From contig JAJQHD010000022.1 in assembly GCA_021199855.1 (NCBI GenBank), positions 33,347 to 97,346 of the forward strand: a DNA stretch of 64,000 nucleotides, given 5' to 3'. Within the stretch, counting starts at the first letter, position 1. Each line of letters starts with the position of its first letter. Shown piece after piece: positions 1 to 5,880 of this stretch. The position numbers and the translations under genes were made by a program. Below the pieces are notes generated by a model. The model searched no databases. It saw only the letters and a list, made by a program, of their open reading frames with translations, and had not been told where the DNA came from. This DNA is from Oscillospiraceae bacterium (GTDB taxonomy: Bacteria > Bacillota > Clostridia > Oscillospirales > Ruminococcaceae).

Positions 1-412
1 CTGTCTTTTCAATGTATTTGAGATTCCGGGCAATTTTCGGGTCGTCTTCCGCAATCTCAGCGATGTTGTCCTCCTCCGATGGCATCGTGTGTCGCATCAT
101 CTCCCGGTAGTTCTTGAAACGCTTGCCGATCCGCCGGCTGTTTCTTGATTTAGAGAATATGAGATACAAAGGAGTTCCAATGATAGGAAAGATGAGCACC
201 GTTATCATCCACACCAGTTTGAATGACGTGTTCATATTTGCGTTGGTTATATCGAGTGCAACGATAACTGCGAGCACGATAGACAGGGCATAGTACCAGA
301 AGAACTTATTTGCAAGATAGTTGACGAACAAGAGAATAACTGCAAGTTGCAGGAGAACCAGGAATCCAGCAACGAATATTTTCGATTGGAATAGTTTTGC
401 GATCTTCCGCAA
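1..412 (-). CDS. cls: Cardiolipin synthase, N-terminal part (cut by window edge)
   Basis: The minus-strand frame from a TTG at 412 runs open to the window edge (about 137 codons). The start is chosen because a good Shine-Dalgarno (AAAGGGGTGAG) sits just upstream and no ATG is available. Two hydrophobic segments (about residues 12-32 and 40-57) are followed by a third with WMITVLIFPIIGTPLYLIF, the pattern of the PLD-type cardiolipin synthase membrane anchor. A charged linker (SRRIGKRFKNYREMM) comes next. The family condenses phospholipids to cardiolipin at the membrane using two HKD motifs; these lie beyond the window, so catalytic competence cannot be judged. A promoter lies at 446-474. Other PLDc_N-domain membrane proteins share this N-terminus, so the call is good but not certain. 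Confidence 0.8.
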   Translation of the reverse strand, partial: MRKIAKLFQSKIFVAGFLVLLQLAVILLFVNYLANKFFWYYALSIVLAVIVALDITNANMNTSFKLVWMITVLIFPIIGTPLYLIFSKSRNSRRIGKRFKNYREMMRHTMPSEEDNIAEIAEDDPKIARNLKYIEKT

Positions 413-445
413 TGGGCTCACCCCTTTGAAAAAAGCTTTCCCATC

Positions 446-474
446 ATTATACACCAAAATATTATAAATTTCAA
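446..474 (-). promoter_or_regulatory. SigA-type promoter of the cardiolipin synthase gene
   Basis: On the minus strand TTGAAA (474-469) is followed after 17 bases by TATAAT (451-446), about 34 bases upstream of the TTG start at 412. Confidence 0.75.
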
Positions 475-558
475 CCCCCGCAGTTGGGACAAAACAAAGT
501 AGCTGTGTTCAAATAGTTACAACTCGGTTACAACTGGGTGACAGTTTTAAAAACCTCA

Positions 559-587
559 TTGACAACTTGGATTTCTGTTGGTAAAAT
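559..587 (+). promoter_or_regulatory. SigA-type promoter of the kinase-like gene
   Basis: TTGACA (559-564), a 17-base spacer and TAAAAT (582-587). Transcription would begin near 594, leaving a roughly 50-base leader before the ATG at 643. This argues against the longer in-frame start at 538, which lies upstream of the promoter. Confidence 0.75.
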
Positions 588-642
588 AATATCATGTATC
601 ATTGTGGACCCGTATAGGAGTCTGAAAGGAACGAATCAGTTA

Positions 643-2424
643 ATGAGTGAGTATAAAATGCTGTGCATGGGCTGTATGGAGCCTTTGATGGAGGGTCAGG
701 ATGTCTGCCCTAATTGCGGACTGAGCGTAACAGCCGGAAATCTGCCCTCATATCTCCAGCCCAAAACAGTTTTGGATTCGAGATATATTGTAGGAAAGCT
801 CATAAAGAGTAACGGCGAGTCAGCTTCCTATATAGGATACGACAACACGGAATCCGTTAAAGTTACAATAAAAGAATACATGCCTGATGTTATCTGTCAG
901 AGAGCAAAAGGTGGCACTGAACTCATCGTCGACCAGAACTATGTGGTCCAGTATAAGAACTACATGTCCGAGTTTGCCGAGCTCAATAAGTCCCTGGCAA
1001 GGCTCAGGACGATGTCCCATATCGTAGCACCTACCGATATGTTCACTGCTAATAACACTGTTTATGCAGTATTCCCGCATGTTGATGGAATAACCCTCCG
1101 GCAATACTTGCAGGATAACGCAGGCGAACTCAGCTGGGATCAGGTAAGAAAGCTTTTCCCGCCGCTCTTAACGACACTGGCGTGCATACATAACGCCGGA
1201 ATTCTGCACAGAGGAATCTGCCTTGACAACATCATAGTCACCGACAAGGGCGAGCTGATGCTCACCGGCTTCGCAATCCCCGAGATAAGAACTGTAAATA
1301 CCGATCTGGCACCCGAGCTATATGACGGCTTCTCAGCTCCCGAGCAGTATTCTGCAAGTGAGTGGGAAGGAACATGGACGGACGTCTATGCAGTTGCGGC
1401 AGTAATGTATCGGCTTCTCACCGGCTGTATGCCTCCAGAGCCGATGTCCCGAATCGGTAACGACTCCCTTATGGAGCCGAATAAGATAAATCCTCATGTC
1501 CCTGCAAACGTCTCGAAGGTAATAACCCAGGCTATGCGCCTTTCCTGCGAGCAGAGAATCCAGACGATAACCGACTTCGTCACGAAGCTCTTTGACCAGC
1601 CGAGCTACATGACTCAGCTTCCACGTGGTTCAACCCAGACAATCCCGATTCAGGACACAAATAAGGACAAGCGAACGTCCCAGAGCAGCTCCAAAAAGAA
1701 GAAAAAGAAGAAGTCTAATGGTGGCAATGTCGCGATGATAATTGGCGCAGTGCTTCTTGTAGTTATAGTTGTAGCGGCGTTCCTGGCGCTCATTTTGATG
1801 CTCCTTCCCGAAAGCTCAAGCGACACCGAAACCACAACTGCCTCAACCTCTGCAACAACAGCGGCTCCTGTGACAACTGCGGCAACATCCGAGACAGAGA
1901 TAACCGACGCCACGACCGTGTCGTCAGAAGAAACTACAACCACAACCGCAACAAGCGGAACTCTCTTCGTAATGCCGAATCTTGTAGGCAAGAAATACAC
2001 CTCCGTCGCTGAAAGCGACACATGGAAGGGAAGACTCGAATTTGAAGTAATCTATGATTACTCAGACGAGTACGAGCGCGGATACATCTACGAACAGGAT
2101 ATCCCCGAGGGAACCGACCTCTATCCCGTAACAACAGTCAAGCTCTACGTCAGCCAGGGTCTCGCAGTTGTCGAAATCCCCGACTATATGAACGATGACG
2201 GCACCAGAATGACGAAGGATGAGTACGTAGCGCTCCTCGACGAGCTCAACATCAAGTATGAGTGCAGAGACGTCGAGACTCCAGACACGCTTTCCGGCTA
2301 TGTCATGGATGTCTATTGTGCACAGACCGGCGATGGTGTCGGCGGCGAGATAAATGTCAAGGAGGGCAACACTCTCTATGTCGACATATCGGTATTTTCG
2401 CCTCTGGCTGATGCGGTAGGCTAG
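643..2424 (+). CDS. Zinc-ribbon PASTA serine/threonine kinase homologue, probable pseudokinase
   Basis: A 593-residue membrane protein. Its order is a zinc ribbon (C8, C11, C22, C25), a kinase-like domain (about 43-300), a lysine-rich stretch, one transmembrane helix (about 365-388), a Thr/Ser/Glu-rich extracellular stalk, and PASTA-like repeats to the C-terminus. This is the architecture of PrkC/PknB-type receptors, whose PASTA domains sense peptidoglycan. The VAIK lysine is kept (VTIKEY, K77), as are the catalytic-loop Asn (N196) and the SAPEQ motif. The catalytic HRD is H-R-G (G191) and DFG is G-F-A (G209). Both essential aspartates are therefore glycine, so it probably signals without phosphotransfer. 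The start at 643 follows AAAGGA and places the zinc ribbon at the N-terminus; a longer frame from 538 begins upstream of the promoter. No partner phosphatase lies nearby. Confidence 0.85.
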   Translation: MSEYKMLCMGCMEPLMEGQDVCPNCGLSVTAGNLPSYLQPKTVLDSRYIVGKLIKSNGESASYIGYDNTESVKVTIKEYMPDVICQRAKGGTELIVDQNYVVQYKNYMSEFAELNKSLARLRTMSHIVAPTDMFTANNTVYAVFPHVDGITLRQYLQDNAGELSWDQVRKLFPPLLTTLACIHNAGILHRGICLDNIIVTDKGELMLTGFAIPEIRTVNTDLAPELYDGFSAPEQYSASEWEGTWTDVYAVAAVMYRLLTGCMPPEPMSRIGNDSLMEPNKINPHVPANVSKVITQAMRLSCEQRIQTITDFVTKLFDQPSYMTQLPRGSTQTIPIQDTNKDKRTSQSSSKKKKKKKSNGGNVAMIIGAVLLVVIVVAAFLALILMLLPESSSDTETTTASTSATTAAPVTTAATSETEITDATTVSSEETTTTTATSGTLFVMPNLVGKKYTSVAESDTWKGRLEFEVIYDYSDEYERGYIYEQDIPEGTDLYPVTTVKLYVSQGLAVVEIPDYMNDDGTRMTKDEYVALLDELNIKYECRDVETPDTLSGYVMDVYCAQTGDGVGGEINVKEGNTLYVDISVFSPLADAVG

Positions 2425-2515
2425 TGCCAGAATTTTATCCGTAACCTGAGGTGAAATGTCAGAAAAAAAGCCGTGCTGTCTCGCGTAAAATATGATTTTG
2501 TACAGAATATCGGCT

Positions 2516-2545
2516 AAATACGCACCTTTTTTTGGTGCGTATTTT
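2516..2545 (+). terminator. Rho-independent terminator after the kinase-like gene
   Basis: AAATACGCACC (2516-2526) pairs with GGTGCGTATTT (2534-2544) around a seven-T loop. The 3' T run is short (TTTT), so it is weaker than the best terminators here. It sits about 90 bases after the stop and just before the pfkA promoter. Confidence 0.6.
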
Positions 2546-2557
2546 GGCGCAAAATGA

Positions 2558-2586
2558 TTGACATCTCGCTCGTAAAATGGTATTCT
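2558..2586 (+). promoter_or_regulatory. SigA-type promoter of pfkA
   Basis: TTGACA (2558-2563), 17-base spacer, TATTCT (2581-2586). It gives a leader of about 165 bases before the pfkA ATG. The leader contains one small hairpin (GAAGCG/CGCTTC) and no recognised riboswitch. Confidence 0.75.
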
Positions 2587-2758
2587 ATAAGGTGATAATA
2601 TGTCTGTGAAGCGGCTTTATCGCTTCGAGATTGTCACATGCCCGGATGAAACCTCCCCAAAATATTGTGATGATATAAATATTTTCGCTAGTTTTGGAGA
2701 GACTCAGTCTGCGCAATACAATATTAAATTTGCTTTGAATTGTTTTGGAGGTACTTGT

Positions 2759-3721
2759 ATGTCAAGAACAATCGGAATACTTACAAGCGGAGGAGACGCT
2801 CCCGGAATGAACGCCGCAATAAGAGCGGTAGTAAGAGCTTCAATTGCCAAGGGCTTTAAGGCGGTAGGCATCAGAAGAGGATATCAGGGTCTTATCGACG
2901 GCGATATGTACGAAATGAACGCAAGAGATGTTTCGGATATTGTCCAGAGAGGCGGCACGATTCTCTACACTGCGAGAAGCAAGAAGTTCATGACCGAGGA
3001 AGGTCTTGATATAGCTAAGAATAACTGCGACAAGTTCGGAATCAACAGCCTTGTCTGCATCGGCGGTGACGGCACATTCAGAGGTGCATTGGATCTTTCC
3101 AAGAAGGGTGTAAAGTGCATCGGAATCCCCGGCACCATAGACAATGATATCGCCTGCACCGATTATACAATCGGCTTCGATACCGCTCTCAACACTGCAC
3201 TCGGCATGATTGATAAAATCAAGGACACCGAAATGTCCCACAGCCGTTGCTCAGTAGTCGAGGTTATGGGCAGACGTGCCGGTCATATCGCTGTAAATGT
3301 CGGCGTTGCAACCGGTGCTACAGAGGTAATCACTGTTGAGAAGGAGTTCAATCTTGCTGAAACCTGCGCTAAGATGTTAGAGCAGAAGAAGACCGGCAAG
3401 CGTCACTTCGAGATAGTTGTCGCCGAAGGCGTCGGACATTCTGAGGATATCGGGGCATACATCCAGGAGCACACCGGAATTGAAACCAGAGTCACAGTTC
3501 TCGGTCATGTTCAGAGAGGCGGAGCGCCTACCTGCACAGACAGAGTCATGGCCGCAAGAATGGGTTGCTACGCTGTTGACCTTCTCGCAAACGGTCTTAC
3601 AAACAGAGTTGTAGCCCTCAAGAACGGTCACCTTGTCGATTACGATATAGTAGAGGCACTCGGAATGAGAAAGAACTACGACGAGCATCTACATATGCTT
3701 CTGAGTGATTTGTCGCTTTAA
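2759..3721 (+). CDS. pfkA: 6-phosphofructokinase
   Basis: 320 residues, the usual bacterial PfkA length. It phosphorylates fructose 6-phosphate with ATP in the committed step of glycolysis. Visible motifs are the ATP-binding GILTSGGDAPGMNAAIRA near the N-terminus, GGDGTFRGA, the catalytic PGTIDND, EVMGRRAGH and HVQRGG. GGDGT, with Gly after Asp, is the ATP-dependent rather than pyrophosphate-dependent signature. The start at 2759 follows TTTTGGAGG at the right distance and begins directly with the family's N-terminus. The frame is open back to 2600, but those 53 residues do not belong to the family. The gene is monocistronic, with its own promoter at 2558, and the folT leader begins right after the stop. 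Confidence 0.96.
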   Translation: MSRTIGILTSGGDAPGMNAAIRAVVRASIAKGFKAVGIRRGYQGLIDGDMYEMNARDVSDIVQRGGTILYTARSKKFMTEEGLDIAKNNCDKFGINSLVCIGGDGTFRGALDLSKKGVKCIGIPGTIDNDIACTDYTIGFDTALNTALGMIDKIKDTEMSHSRCSVVEVMGRRAGHIAVNVGVATGATEVITVEKEFNLAETCAKMLEQKKTGKRHFEIVVAEGVGHSEDIGAYIQEHTGIETRVTVLGHVQRGGAPTCTDRVMAARMGCYAVDLLANGLTNRVVALKNGHLVDYDIVEALGMRKNYDEHLHMLLSDLSL

Positions 3722-3732
3722 TCCCATCAACC

Positions 3733-3833
3733 CCAAAAGAGTAGAAAACCGAGCGTTATAGTGCCACAGGAACGGGGAGTTGTCCTGCGGACGAAATGGT
3801 TTAGCCCTGCGGTTCGGTTTTCGCATCCCGCTT
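3733..3833 (+). promoter_or_regulatory. THF (tetrahydrofolate) riboswitch aptamer
   Basis: The segment carries the conserved blocks of the THF riboswitch in order: GAGTAG (3739-3744), a helix strand AAAACCG, GCGTTATAGTG, a stem CCACAGG/CCTGCGG enclosing ACGGGGAGTTGT, then GACGAAA, the pairing strand CGGTTTT and finally CGCATCCCGCTT. AAAACCG and CGGTTTT pair perfectly, while the outermost closing helix looks weak. The class binds reduced folates and controls folate genes in Firmicutes. Here it lies upstream of folT, as known family members do. The call rests on motif recall and pairing, not on a covariance search. Confidence 0.85.
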
Positions 3834-3844
3834 ATTTGTGCACA

Positions 3845-3948
3845 CAAGTTCGCAAGCAAACTTGGCAAGTTCATAAATGAACTTGCACTTCGCAAGCAAA
3901 GCTGGACAAGTTCACAAGCGAACTTGACAGTGTTGCAGACGAACCTGA
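3845..3948 (+). repeat. Train of five tandem 20-21-base palindromic units in the folT leader
   Basis: Units at 3845-3865, 3866-3885, 3886-3906, 3907-3927 and 3928-3948 follow one another with no gap. Each is an imperfect or perfect palindrome; unit 2 has arms CAAGTTCAT/ATGAACTTG and unit 4 has CAAGTTC/GAACTTG. The cores GCAAGC and ACAAGC recur. Units 3 and 5 are degenerate. A sixth, weaker unit may run to 3970. The train lies between the THF aptamer and the hairpin that covers the folT RBS, so it is probably transcribed in the leader. A similar small palindrome (GTTTGCGAAGCAAAC) occurs in the repeat at 16366-16455. Confidence 0.8.
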
Positions 3949-3966
3949 GGAATCGCAAAAACAATA

Positions 3967-4011
3967 ATCCTTCTGCACTATAAGTCAGCTTTAAAAATAG
4001 TGTAGGAGGAT
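3967..4011 (+). promoter_or_regulatory. Hairpin sequestering the folT ribosome-binding site
   Basis: ATCCTTCTGCACTAT (3967-3981) pairs over all 15 positions, with two G-U pairs, with ATAGTGTAGGAGGAT (3997-4011). The 3' arm contains the AGGAGGA Shine-Dalgarno of folT. Formation would block initiation at 4018. It is the likely expression platform of the upstream THF aptamer, acting on translation. No T run follows, so termination is unlikely. Confidence 0.75.
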
Positions 4012-4017
4012 TTTATT

Positions 4018-4797
4018 ATGAAAGGATTTTTCAACTTATTCGTCCGCTCTGCAAAAGAGCTTAAAAGTGTCCGCAACCTGTGCGTTATCGCAATGCTGAT
4101 AGCTCTGGATCTCGTTCTGAAGCTTACAATCAGCATCAAAATCTCGAATTACATGACAATCTCGTTCGCCTTCATCGCAATGGCGGCGATTGGAATGTTA
4201 TACGGACCGACAGTCGGCTTCACCGCCGGAATGATAACCGATATCTTAGGCTACATCATCAAGCCGGACGGTGCATTTGACATCCGGTTCACCCTTATCG
4301 AAGCTCTCGGCGGACTTCTCTATGGACTGTTCCTCTATAACGCCAAAAATGACAAGTGGCTTATTGTGCGAATCGTCTCCGCCAAAGCAACGGTAATCGT
4401 AATCTGCAACCTGCTTTTAACCAACTGGGCAATCTCCGCCCTTTACGGAAGCGGCTTCATGGCAATCTTGCCGGCAAGAATCATAAAGAACCTGGCGCAG
4501 TTCCCGGTCGACGTGATTCTCCTTTCAATCTTCCTGCCACTTGTCCTGAAAGCATATACAAGCGTCTTCAAGGGCGCAAGGGTGGTCGACAAGGGCATCT
4601 TCAGCGATGAGAACTTCATGCACGGCATGACCTATGTCGTCTGCCTCCTGATTTTACTCATCGGTTGCACCGGAATCGCCGCACAGTACTTAAAGAACAA
4701 GTACGACGACCAGAGCGACACAATCGAAGCCCAGCAGGAGGAAATCGATTATCTCTACGATATCTTGGAGATAGAAAAGCCAGTTTCGGCTGAATAA
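4018..4797 (+). CDS. folT: Folate ECF transporter S component FolT
   Basis: A 259-residue integral membrane protein with about six hydrophobic segments, typical of ECF-type substrate-binding (S) components. These capture a vitamin and work with the shared EcfT-EcfA1-EcfA2 energising module, which is not in this window. The N-terminal part resembles the FolT subgroup: LCVIAMLIALDLVLKL, then a Gly-rich turn around YGPTVGFTAGMITDILGY. The upstream THF riboswitch independently supports folate as substrate. The C-terminus is unusual in adding a charged tail (about residues 225-259, DDQSDTIEAQQEEIDYLYD) that may form a short coiled coil. Translation is probably controlled by the hairpin over its RBS (TAGGAGGA, seven bases before ATG). 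Confidence 0.88.
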   Translation: MKGFFNLFVRSAKELKSVRNLCVIAMLIALDLVLKLTISIKISNYMTISFAFIAMAAIGMLYGPTVGFTAGMITDILGYIIKPDGAFDIRFTLIEALGGLLYGLFLYNAKNDKWLIVRIVSAKATVIVICNLLLTNWAISALYGSGFMAILPARIIKNLAQFPVDVILLSIFLPLVLKAYTSVFKGARVVDKGIFSDENFMHGMTYVVCLLILLIGCTGIAAQYLKNKYDDQSDTIEAQQEEIDYLYDILEIEKPVSAE

Positions 4798-4833
4798 AAA
4801 AATCGTCGGGTTCATCGCCCGACGAAATTTTTT
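4794..4833. terminator. Bidirectional terminator between folT and the convergent membrane-protein gene
   Basis: TCGTCGGG pairs with CCCGACGA around a seven-base loop. A runs on the left and T runs on the right make it a terminator on both strands, as expected between convergent genes. Confidence 0.88.
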
Positions 4834-4836
4834 TAA

Positions 4837-5370
4837 TCAGAATTCATCAACCTCATACGCATATTCGCCATTCTCAAACTTGTGAAGATAAATCCTTCTC
4901 GCAATAACGTATGTGAGAATACAAAGCGCAACCCAGAAGATGGTTCCTAAAAGTGCATACACTTCAAGCTGTTCGCTTACAAATGACAGCCAGTAGCTTG
5001 TGAAGTAAAGCTGAGTGATGGCTTCAATTGCCAGATCTTCTTTCAGGTATCCCGCCACAACAGCAGGAATATAGTAAATAATCCCGGTGACGAGCATTAC
5101 GATTGTGACAAACAGTGGTCTGTAAGCTCTGTAAGCTGTGTGACGCTTCGCATCGTCCGCAAAAAGTGCAATAAGCATAATTGCCGGAATGATGCAGGAC
5201 AGAAGGCTCAGAAGCTCCTCGTTGTCATAAAGCCGAAGCCTGGGAATCAGTGTCCCGACAACGCCTAAAACAGCTGTCCTACCCATGATAACTCCAAAAA
5301 TACTGATTGCCCAGAACAGCCCGAATCGTGCGAGCGAGTATAATAAATCCTTCAAGGAATCTCTTTCCAT
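4837..5370 (-). CDS. Membrane protein of unknown function, four to five transmembrane segments
   Basis: A 177-residue protein that I do not recognise. Hydrophobic stretches lie at about residues 12-40 (GLFWAISIFGVIMG), 58-72 (CIIPAIMLIALFA), 87-107 (LFVTIVMLVTGIIYYIPAVV), 118-135 and 140-162. The C-terminus is short, acidic and cytosolic-looking (ENGEYAYEVDEF). The start at 5370 is chosen because AGGAGG lies seven bases upstream on the minus strand; a longer frame from 5394 begins inside that Shine-Dalgarno region. It is a single gene ending at the bidirectional terminator 4794-4833. No enzyme or transporter motif is visible. Confidence 0.7.
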   Translation of the reverse strand: MERDSLKDLLYSLARFGLFWAISIFGVIMGRTAVLGVVGTLIPRLRLYDNEELLSLLSCIIPAIMLIALFADDAKRHTAYRAYRPLFVTIVMLVTGIIYYIPAVVAGYLKEDLAIEAITQLYFTSYWLSFVSEQLEVYALLGTIFWVALCILTYVIARRIYLHKFENGEYAYEVDEF

Positions 5371-5455
5371 ATAACATCCTCCTGAGAGTGACAAAGTGCC
5401 TATGCTTATTATTATCCACTATTTCTCATACTTTGTCAAGTGGTTTCAGCACAAC

Positions 5456-5484
5456 AAAAACGCCCCGCTGTTTCTGAGCGAGGC
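5456..5484 (-). terminator. Terminator of the small Cys-rich gene
   Basis: On the minus strand GCCTCGCT pairs with AGCGGGGC (one mismatch) around CAGAAAC, followed by GTTTTTG. It lies 32 bases after the TGA of the 44-residue gene, which supports that gene being expressed. Confidence 0.75.
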
Positions 5485-5515
5485 ATTTTTTGTTCGTACT
5501 ACGGACGAACTGTTG

Positions 5516-5650
5516 TCAGCATCCACAGCTGTTGCAACTATTGCAGCTGTCACAGCTATTGCATCCGCAGTTTCCGCCGCAGGCGAAGAGGATGATGAGA
5601 ATGAGGATGATAATCCACCAGTAGCCACTGAAGCAAGATGAGCAATTCAT
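5516..5650 (-). CDS. 44-residue membrane peptide with cysteine-rich tail
   Basis: A short frame with every mark of a real gene. AAAGGAGA lies seven bases before the ATG at 5650, the frame is clean to TGA at 5516-5518, and a rho-independent terminator follows. The peptide starts MNCSSCFSGYWW, continues as a hydrophobic helix of about 12 residues (IIILILIILFA), and ends in CGGNCGCNSCDSCNSCNSCGC-type spacing with eight cysteines in the last 21 residues. Small Cys/Gly/Asn-rich membrane peptides of this type occur in clostridial genomes, some annotated as chorion-class high-cysteine proteins; their function is not established to my knowledge. Metal binding or disulphide cross-linking is inference. 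It is transcribed divergently from clpC. Confidence 0.75.
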   Translation of the reverse strand: MNCSSCFSGYWWIIILILIILFACGGNCGCNSCDSCNSCNSCGC

Positions 5651-5880
5651 TAGTATGTCTCCTTTAAGAAGTATTAAAGCAATCGACTTGCTTATAGTTC
5701 AGTGTATTCCGGAACCCAAAATGTGTTACTGTTTATTGTCCCACTGGCATAATCTTAAAGTGTCGGTTATGTATTCGCGGCGTAAGACTTATAGCGCCGT
5801 GAATCGCCGACGTCAACTGAATAATCAAGAAAAAACTGTCAAAGCTTGAAATATAAATATGCGATAGTGAGGAAATTTTC
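5651..5880. other. Divergent intergenic region between the Cys-rich peptide and clpC
   Basis: 230 bases with no gene. It holds a GC-rich inverted repeat (CGGCG...CGCCG, about 5777-5804) and a weak promoter-like pair, TTACTG with CATAAT about 16 bases on, for clpC. The CtsR heptanucleotide direct repeat (GGTCAAA type) that controls clpC in Bacilli is not visible. Confidence 0.5.

Noticed and set aside
538..642. In-frame N-terminal extension of the kinase homologue from 538
   Set aside because: It starts upstream of a good promoter (559-587) and lacks an RBS; the zinc ribbon marks the natural N-terminus at 643.
1650..2021. 123-residue Val/Ser-rich minus-strand frame opposite the kinase stalk
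   Set aside because: Composition is the mirror of the Thr/Ser/Lys-coding stalk; no RBS or promoter.
2600..2758. In-frame extension of pfkA from 2600 with AAGGTGAT before it
   Set aside because: The predicted transcription start is near 2593, so the RBS would not be in the mRNA. The 53 residues are unlike PfkA, and a perfect RBS precedes 2759.
3845..3970. folT leader palindromes as a CRISPR or attC array
   Set aside because: No unique spacers lie between units, and there is no integrase site core or cassette gene.
5396..5641. 81-residue plus-strand frame rich in Ala, Glu and Asp, and a 60-residue minus-strand frame over the same bases
   Set aside because: Both are shadows of the 44-residue Cys-rich gene in the proper minus-strand frame, which has RBS and terminator.
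5651..5880. CtsR operator before clpC
   Set aside because: No GGTCAAA-type direct heptamers were found.
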